Assembly (NCBI GenBank): GCA_013115135.1
Contig: JABANP010000856.1
Coordinates: 1 to 14,411 of the forward strand
Length of the DNA stretch: 14,411 nt
Direction: 5' to 3'
From: Perkinsus olseni
Lineage: Eukaryota > Perkinsozoa > Perkinsida > Perkinsidae
Below are positions 1-6,120 of this stretch, one piece after another. The position numbers and the translations under genes were made by a program. The number at the start of each line of letters is the position of its first letter. Position 1 is the first letter of the stretch. The notes under the pieces are model-generated. The model made no database searches, had not been told where the DNA came from, and saw only the letters and a program-made list of their open reading frames with translations.

Positions 1-1
1 C

Positions 2-354
2 TCAGAAATGATCGCGCGCCTCGAAATGGCCCACCGGACAATCGGACAGATCAGGGACCTTGAACTGAGGCACGAACCTTGGATCGATCATGAAGAATCC
101 TGTGTGAGGAAGGAGCGGTCTTCTACCACGCAATGAGGGCTTCCGGTGAAGCATTCACCTTTCTTGGTGTGCGTCCCCAAACCTATACTTCCGAAACCTT
201 TGCGGAGACTCGGGGCTCTCTTCGCCGTCAGCGGTCCGCGTCCCTAAGTGGGTGGTACGAGGGCAGGCCAATCATGACGCAAGGAGAGCTCCCCGACACC
301 CACCTTCGAGGGACCGAGCTTGGATAGTAGAACAGTCGACCGACGAACAGCCAT
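2..354 (-). CDS. MRPL41: Mitochondrial ribosomal protein mL41 (3 exons, C-terminal end uncertain)
   Basis: Structural protein of the mitochondrial large ribosomal subunit. Exons on the minus strand are 354-304, 243-159 and 99 leftward; introns 303-244 (60 nt) and 158-100 (59 nt) have GT-AG ends and keep phase. The product starts MAVRRST. Exon 2 reads GRGPLTAKR and then KGFGSIGLGTHTKKG, matching the family's conserved Pro-Leu-Thr and Gly-rich, His-Thr-Lys block. Exon 3 reads FFMIDPRFVPQFKVPDLSD, the diagnostic Val-Pro-Asp-Leu segment. The family then usually has a Lys-Leu-Lys-Pro-Tyr-Val ending. Reading on instead gives an unrelated tail ending at a stop at 2-4. A GT at 39 in the right phase suggests a further intron with the last exon outside the window. 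The ATG is 110 nt from the NME7 stop on the same strand. Plus-strand open frames here are antisense shadows. Confidence 0.65.
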
Positions 355-464
355 AGTTGGGGAATGAAAAGAATGGCTTTGCGTCGTCCCCTCAGTCGCG
401 GCATCAAAACTCGATACACCGGAGGCATCACTATCATTAATTCGTCTCATGGACCGTCATCTCC

Positions 465-3400
465 TCAAGCGCCGACCATCAACGCTGCATTGGAGGCCGC
501 TGCTGCTGGGAGAATCCGGAAGAAGTACCTTCGACAATGACACCCTCTCGTGAGAATCGTTTTGCAAGGACTGAAAAACTGTTCGGAACCTCGCGGTCAG
601 CCGAGACCCGCCGCATATTTTTCGGGTATAAAATGCCCAAGTTGATCGGAGAGGTTTTTCGTTCAACGTGCAAATCAAAAGAGGCTCCACAGCAAGACAC
701 GATTGCATCAGAGAATCAGCGATGTGCTCATGTCTTACTCCACTTCAAGCTGACCGTCGTCCTCTAGGTCCGTACAGTGGACAGCGTTCTTCACCCGATC
801 AACTCCGAAGGCGGCCCTCAACGTCGCTAATGATGAGCAGCACGTCAACAGCCAACCTGACGGCGCGGGTTCCTCACCTGGCCTCAGGGCCTTAGCAATT
901 TGAGGGTCGTGCGGTCCCACAAGCTTCCTGAAGGCTTCTACGGCCGATTCTTGCCTTACCTGCATTGCTGATGCACAGAGACACGCCAGAGGAAGCTGAT
1001 GACCTCGAGAGCTAGAGAAGGGCCACCGCTCAACTCGGTCACCTGCATCGTATACTCAGGAAGGACTCCACTGTAAACCTAACCAGGAGATAGCTGCTAG
1101 AGATAGATGGTAAATTTGGGCTGCGTGACTGACGTCGATTCACTCATGACTCGCCTAATCGCTTACTCCCTGGACGATGCACACTTCTTATCGTCGTTAA
1201 CGCAAGTCAGTGACGAGCAGATTAGTGCGCGTCCGGAAGTCGCAGATGCGTAAAGGAGGACGGTGAGAGCACGATTACCTCAAGGAACTCTTCACATGAG
1301 CGCTTGTCCAACGAACACCAACGCATAGCAGAAATCTCGAAACTAAAAAACGATCTCGGTGGGACTCGAACCCACAATCTTTGGTTCCGAAGACCAACGC
1401 CTTATCCATTAGGCCACGAGACCACTTAAACCACCTCTTCCAGTACCCTCGGCTTCCTGACCCATCTCACCCGTTATCTAGGATCGTCTGCACAACTTCC
1501 CCAACCTTCGGCGTACTGGCGATCTGACCGGCACAAAATCACCTAACTGGCGAGTACGCATAGCAGACCCACATGTGGACGGATAACACAGCAAGTACAA
1601 TTATTGAGAATTGCTGTTTCCTCCGCGGCAGAGTCGCTGCCTAAAAACGAGTTGCGTCACGAAGCAGGGATCAGTTAGTTGCCCCGAGGTACGTTTCCTG
1701 GAATAGACCTCCTTTTCTAACGAAGCTTGAACTCCAACGAGTAGCGCAAGAATCCTATTTCGTAGCCTCCGACCGAATCGAGTGGCTCAATGAATTCAAA
1801 CATGTGCCCACAACGGACGAGAACGAAGAGACGACCTCGGGAATCTTCATCGTATACACGACAGCCCGATGCTGTTGATGCGGAGTATGCGGACATATTG
1901 CATGTTACCACCTCGGACGGAGATCCTCCTCAACCAGTTGCCTCCACTTAGCCACAGCATTATCACCCCACAACTCTATCGCCACGACGACATCAGTAGT
2001 AACAAACCTGAGAAGCGGCGCTGGCAATACTCAGCGACGTTGAGAGTTTCACTCGGTACAGTGGACCCCACGTCCATGTATCGATGACCTCTTATACAGA
2101 GACACCTTCCAGACTGACCGCTAATGGCTGAATAGTCCATCCTATTCTGATGTGTATAACACTCGAATGCGCACTGCAGGCCAACGTATGAGTCATATGC
2201 ATCATGCAGGTATCCGCTGTATTGTCCGTCATCTCCAAGTGCATGGGTCTCCCCGGAACAAGTGCAGCCAGCTCGGTTGTATCACTAATGCACTCGTTCG
2301 GTGTCTTACTGAATCAGAGCATCGAAGAAGCTCTTTCCCTTGTGATCTCGATAGAGCTTTTCAGCAGATGGACGATCTAGCTTGCACATTCTGAGCTTCT
2401 TGATGACAAACCTAGCAAGAGATGGGAGCTTACACAGTATCGGTCAACCTAGTTCTCCTCACCCAGCCTTGACTATCTCGGTGAGTATGTCTCCTATATG
2501 GCTGTAGGCGTCCGGTTTGATCATGGCAAGCGTGCGACCCTTCAATGTTTCCAACTTCGATCGTGTGAACTACATTACATGAGTCAAGAGCATGGCAAGC
2601 CACTGCGAGGAGCTCATAGTCAGCTGCCAGGGGGGCCGAGAGTGGTACTTCGTCAGCGTATTCCACAATCTTCAACTGCCTCGAGTACACAGTTATCATT
2701 GAACCAATGTAGAGGTCCTTCGCTGCTACTCCTGGGAACTCGCAGCGCTTCAGGAAGGCTGAGCGAGACAAAGTTGGGGAGGAGACCGTGAGCGCGATCA
2801 TCAACCCGCTTGAACCTACGGCGACGGTTCTTGATGTCATACATTTCCAGGGTACCATCCCGAAGGAAGTAACTGAACAAGATGACAACCGACTCGCAGG
2901 AGTCTATTAGTGTAGCTTGCGACGACAGAGAAGTTGAACCATGAGAGAAAGAGAGTTGCGACGCCTGAGCAGTCCGTAGTGTTCAGGTTGGTCTCTTATT
3001 CTTGTAGAAGCTGGGAACGAAGCATGAACAGAAGAAATGGTCGATGCAGGGCTCGAACCTGCGACCCTCGCGTTATTAGCACGATGCTCTAACCGACTGA
3101 GCTAAACGACCTGTTGAATTTCAGGTATTACCAGCCTGGCGGAACGAACATTCACATAACTGCATGGCATTTCAAACTCATTTCGGCATCTACTAATCCA
3201 ATACCCGAAATCTGATACCCAGTACTCGAAGGGGAAAGCCATGCTATTCCGATTAATCAGATCTGTACAGTACCCAAGGTAAGCCAGATGACTGCTACAG
3301 GGCACAGATACACGCCATTACCGCACGTGTTCGCGCACGCCCCAGAGACGTATAACACTGAGATTGGCTCTGTGTCAGTTACCCGCCGGTGTGCGCTGGC

Positions 3401-3566
3401 GGAGCTCATAAGAATATCGAATGATACCAAACAACCCAAAAACATCACGAGATTCATCCACTCCCCGGTACTACGTCAGTTGATACCGCCTGAACAGCTC
3501 GGCAGTCTGATCGAACCACTCGACGAAGAAGGTATATCGATCTTCGTTGGCGTTAGTCCTCACCAT
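465..3566 (-). CDS. NME7: NME7 (nucleoside diphosphate kinase 7), DM10 plus two NDK domains, 14 exons
   Basis: NME7 belongs to the NDP kinase family; it acts at the gamma-tubulin ring complex and inside axonemal doublet microtubules. Exons on the minus strand: 3566-3475, 2872-2820, 2758-2649, 2569-2463, 2411-2310, 2007-1919, 1871-1722, 1640-1573, 1523-1471, 1342-1279, 1078-1004, 959-878, 826-739, 528-465. They total 1197 nt, or 398 residues, near the usual 380 or so. The DM10 domain (1-86) shows FFVEWFDQTAELFRRYQL and GTLEMYDIKN. The first NDK domain (about 96-226) starts RTLAMIKPDAY; its usual catalytic His motif is not recognisable near residues 200-217. The second NDK domain (about 246-383) shows NNCTCCVIRPH, a Lys-to-Arg change in the Lys-Pro motif, and keeps NAVHCTDL with His364. 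The end, EYFFRIL, matches the family. Start chosen at 3566 because the product then begins like known NME7. The frame is also open further upstream. Two introns contain tRNA genes. Confidence 0.93.
1343..1350 (-). terminator. Pol III T6 terminator of tRNA-Arg that also forms the NME7 3' splice site
   Basis: On the minus strand TTTTTT (1350-1345) follows the tRNA-Arg discriminator base at once, and AG (1344-1343) follows the T run. The next base begins the NME7 exon 1342-1279, which reads FEISAMRW in phase and matches the second NDK domain. One short run therefore seems to serve as Pol III terminator and as pyrimidine tract of the host intron acceptor. Seen directly: the adjacency. Inferred: the double use. 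Confidence 0.8.
1351..1423 (-). tRNA. tRNA-Arg (anticodon UCG), inside an NME7 intron
   Basis: A complete 73-nt cloverleaf on the minus strand. The acceptor stem GGTCTCG pairs with CGAGATC (one G-U), followed by discriminator G. The D arm is GCCT/AGGC. The anticodon loop is CTTCGGA in a TTGGT/ACCAA stem, giving anticodon UCG, which reads CGA. The T arm is GTGGG/CCCAC around TTCGAGT. No CCA is encoded, as expected for a eukaryotic nuclear gene. It lies within the NME7 intron 1470-1343, same strand as the host. Confidence 0.96.
3038..3111 (-). tRNA. tRNA-Ile (anticodon AAU), inside an NME7 intron
   Basis: A complete 74-nt cloverleaf on the minus strand. The acceptor stem GGTCGTT pairs with ATCGACC with one U-U mismatch at pair 6-67; discriminator A. 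The D arm is GCTC/GAGC with AGTCGGTTA in the loop. The anticodon stem TCGTG/CGCGA holds loop CTAATAA, so the anticodon is AAU. The T arm is GCAGG/CCTGC with TTCGAGC. Downstream there is only an interrupted T run (TTTCTTC). It lies within the 602-nt NME7 intron 3474-2873, same strand as the host. Confidence 0.95.
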
Positions 3567-3727
3567 GTCACAATAGGAAGATAATCTGCAGTCCTCGAGG
3601 TTCGCTCTCATCCAGATTAAGCGATCTGACGTCCCCGCGATCCCACCTCGATCGACATGGCGAATGCGCTCTGACGTAACTCGACGCTTGAGTTGGGTGG
3701 AAACACAAATTAGAGTAATATGCACGA

Positions 3728-3880
3728 TCAAAGCACCTTGAGACCGGCGATCTGCGGGGGTACTTCATGAAAGGCCGCTTCTGGCAGCTCATCAACTTCT
3801 TCATCCAAGCTCCCGACAGTCCCATCTCCCCATACACGCCAGACCATGGCGCTGGCGTCGCGGCTGTAGCCTGTGCTGAC
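3728..3880 (-). CDS. Unknown gene, last exon (upstream exons unresolved)
   Basis: I do not recognise this protein. The exon reads VSTGYSRDASAMVW, then GSLDEEVDELPEAAFHEVPP, and ends with a TGA at 3730-3728. The residues are acidic, and most codons begin with a purine, as in real coding sequence. It begins after a TTTGTAG acceptor at 3881 (exon from 3880), or at a second AG five bases on. The stop lies about 160 nt before the NME7 start on the same strand, so the genes are in tandem. Several open segments further upstream (to about 4250) could be earlier exons, but I could not fix one phase-consistent path. The opposite strand is also open from 3767 (see rejected items), so strand choice is not certain. 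Confidence 0.42.
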   Translation of the reverse strand, partial: VSTGYSRDASAMVWRVWGDGTVGSLDEEVDELPEAAFHEVPPQIAGLKVL

Positions 3881-4617
3881 CTACAAACGGCACGGTGGAA
3901 TGGCCAGATGAGTGAAATACAACGAAGGGGGAAAGCCGTAATAAGAGGCTGTGTGAGGCAGTAAATGACGAATCAGTGGTGGTCTCGCAGGAGGGCAAGT
4001 TGAAGCAAGTGCCCGACGGATGGAAAAGTGGAGTGTTCCGTTCCGCTCTCTCAATTCGAAGTCCGGTCCGTGGGTGCGTACTGAGATTTCAGAAGCCAGC
4101 GTGGCAAGTTGCCACTGGCAAGTCTACGCCCAATGGCTGACTGGCCGCCTAGCTTTTTGCATTGAGTGGGAGGCGCACGTGTGGGAGGCGTTCGTCACTG
4201 ACTTCCATCATTCCCTCTGTCTCGTTGCTCACACGCATCCGTTTTTAATGCCCCAGGGCTAGCTTCGTCATCTTGTTTGACGGACAACTCTAGCTCCACA
4301 GCCATGAGGTGGTGACAGTTAGTTGAATCGTCTATACTCCACCGAAATATTCTGCGGCACAACGTTTCTAATACGTACGGAATCTATACGTGACGCCGTT
4401 AACGGTGACGCGAGGCCGTCCGTTCATTCTTGTTCATGGAATTTTCATTGCAGCTTTGATCAGGCGTGTCTCCTCGTTGTGCTGTCCTATGGTCAGCATT
4501 GAGAATGTCACCCTGTAGACCCGAATTTGGACAGCATCAGCTCCTCGTTCCCGGGACTCCCGGGCCGGGAGCGTCCTTGCAAAGACGCAGTCTCACGTAA
4601 GCTCCAATTTTCTAACA
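3881..4617. other. Region without a resolved gene
   Basis: Open segments occur on both strands. On the minus strand a stretch at about 4080-3890 is open in two frames and may hold upstream exons of the gene ending at 3728. The plus strand has a 79-residue frame at 4020-4262 that I take as a shadow. At 4396-4405 there is a 10-nt perfect palindrome CCGTTAACGG with TGACG on both sides. From 4406 to 4617 I see no gene; this should contain the promoter and leader of copy A. Confidence 0.3.
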
Positions 4618-5418
4618 ATGAACTTCCTCTCAACTTGGCTCATCCCCGCTCAACTTCTGGTCATCACTACGGCTCAGGATGTCGGCAGGTTCGTCCACAG
4701 AAGTGGATTCTTCAACATAACCTACGATGTGAACGAGAAGGGTCAAATTATGATCGGTTTCACCTCGATAGGTCCCCCTCCACCCGGGTCCCCAGCAGGG
4801 ACACCACCTGACTTCCAAGGGAATTACTTCGGGTATTACTCCCTCTCGAGGGTCAGCGGCCACACCTACGCCGTCGGCCCAGACGCTGACGTCCGATCAT
4901 GGTACGTCTCTTTTGCGCATCAACTACGACGGGCTGACGCGGCGAGGGCTCACGAGACGCTCGCTGGTATCCAGACTGGAGACTTGACCACTCTGACTTA
5001 CACCAGCGGTGACACTTTCACCACCGAGTTCCGTGACGAGATGATCAAGTTCATGAGGGTGGCAGAGAGCTTCACTCCCGGCGTCTTCGAATACGCCGAG
5101 TCCGTGGCTCCCCACTTCAAGCTCACTTACCTGATACGTGCCGACGGTATTGTTGGTATACAGGCTAGTTGTAAGAGGCGTCGTACATCCCAAGTGCCCT
5201 TCCGCCTCTCTCGACGCGACAAGGGTCGACCGTACCTTTATTATGAATTGGAGTCCGCTGGTAGGGGTACCCTGGATCAACTTCTTTATATGGTCAATAT
5301 CGTCTGCCCACGCACATACTTGCTTCACGACGATCTATCACATGTGGTCTTCGCCACGTCTAATACGATCTATGTGACTCTGGGAGGGGTTCGAATGAGT
5401 CTCACCCGGACCAAGTAA
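4618..5418 (+). CDS. Secreted protein of unknown function, copy A (intronless)
   Basis: A 266-residue open frame without introns. Residues 1-19 (MNFLSTWLIPAQLLVITTAQ region) form a signal peptide, so the product is probably secreted or sits on the surface. A proline-rich stretch around 53-65 is followed by a Thr-rich segment (TTLTYTSGDTFTT, 124-136) and a basic patch CKRRRT near 185-190. There are only two cysteines (185 and 230), which could form one disulfide. No membrane segment follows the signal peptide. A second copy at 11584-12241 keeps the same frame through most of its length, and the differences between copies fall often at third codon positions, which supports real coding. Similarity also extends about 25 nt upstream of the ATG. 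I do not recognise the family. Confidence 0.8.
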   Translation: MNFLSTWLIPAQLLVITTAQDVGRFVHRSGFFNITYDVNEKGQIMIGFTSIGPPPPGSPAGTPPDFQGNYFGYYSLSRVSGHTYAVGPDADVRSWYVSFAHQLRRADAARAHETLAGIQTGDLTTLTYTSGDTFTTEFRDEMIKFMRVAESFTPGVFEYAESVAPHFKLTYLIRADGIVGIQASCKRRRTSQVPFRLSRRDKGRPYLYYELESAGRGTLDQLLYMVNIVCPRTYLLHDDLSHVVFATSNTIYVTLGGVRMSLTRTK

Positions 5419-5611
5419 CCCTCGTTTTCTCATTCACTAGCAATTAGCGTCTTTCGCTTAGCGTCAAGATTTTTTGTCCAATACCGTTATCATCAGCCTC
5501 TGCAGCGATTTGAAAGAACGGTTTGACTTTTAACACACCATCATTTGGACCCTTCAGGGTCGGTATTTTTCCTGTCTCCTATAACACAACGCTGTGGCCT
5601 AGCTTGAACAG

Positions 5612-6092
5612 GTGAAGACTCGTGTAGGCTGGCTCAGCAAGTGGAGCTCACCAAAAACATTATCGCCGTTATTCATGTGGTATACGATCTTTCGGCTGCT
5701 CACCTACAGGATGGTTTGCGGAAGTGTGAATTTTCTTATGGTTCGTCGATCAACAGCTGCGTGAACTCTCTCTCCAACTCTCGATCGCCGTCTTTCGTGT
5801 ATGGGCGTCACACGTAGTCCCCTGGAGAGCCGAGAGCATCGGCGCAGTCGGTCTAACCCATTTTAAACAAGTCTCGGTAACTGCGTGCTTTTGAGTTTTT
5901 CCAAATTTGCGCAGCATCGGCGGAGTTACAAAATCTGACGGTGCTGTCGTGACCCTCTCGAGCCAACCCTCAACCATACTCGGGATATACTATCCCCCAG
6001 TAGCCGATCCTGTTAGAGAGCTCTATCTGTTGGCGACTAAAGCGATCTCCTTAAGCGCCATACCCGAGGATCGAACCTGGCTGAATGGGTGA
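5612..6092 (+). CDS. Unknown protein, two exons found, first exon missing
   Basis: Exon 5612-5798 follows a GAACAG acceptor and reads GEDSCRLAQQVELTKNIIAV, then VVYDLSAAHLQDGLRKCEF. Intron 5799-5914 (116 nt, GTATGG to GCGCAG) joins in phase to exon 5915-6092, which reads SPSFV/IGGVTKSDGAVVTL and later YYPPVADPVRELYLL, ending at a TGA. Codon pattern favours this strand. The puzzle is the start. No ATG occurs in the first exon frame, and none at all lies between 5419 and 5611, so the initiating exon must be further upstream, beyond copy A, or the exon boundary is wrong. The stop is only 28 nt before the start of the Mlo-like gene. I do not recognise the family. Confidence 0.48.
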
Positions 6093-6120
6093 ATAGCGAA
6101 GCCACCGAGCGACGTAGTTG

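Noticed and set aside
1..327. Plus-strand frame starting EMIARLEMAHR and the 133-327 frame
   Set aside because: Antisense to the mL41 exons, whose conserved motifs lie on the minus strand.
364..767. Plus-strand frames (MKRMALRRP... and MTPSRENRF...) that can be joined in phase through a 44-nt intron
   Set aside because: They are antisense to the last exon of NME7 and to its last intron. NME7 homology on the minus strand (EYFFRIL at 528-465) takes precedence.
1107..1429. Plus-strand frame MVNLGCVTDVDS running on through the antisense of tRNA-Arg
   Set aside because: Overlaps NME7 exons and introns; translation through antisense tRNA is a common spurious pattern.
1573..2087. Plus-strand chain MWTDNTAST...LTKLELQRVAQ... 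with plausible introns
   Set aside because: Antisense to four NME7 exons that match the kinase family; an instructive false gene.
2430..2888. 152-codon minus-strand frame
   Set aside because: It reads through two NME7 introns in a mixed frame; the family match needs the introns removed.
3288..3584. 98-codon plus-strand frame
   Set aside because: Antisense to the NME7 first exon, which carries the DM10 motif EWFDQTAELFRRY.
3767..4140. Plus-strand two-exon gene MKGRFWQLINFF... (joined at 3937/3991)
   Set aside because: Phase-consistent, but the minus strand at 3880-3728 has better codon pattern and a more natural acidic sequence. Not fully excluded.
6061..6100. ATCGAACCTGG resembling a tRNA T loop
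   Set aside because: The flanking bases do not pair as a T stem and no other tRNA arms are present.
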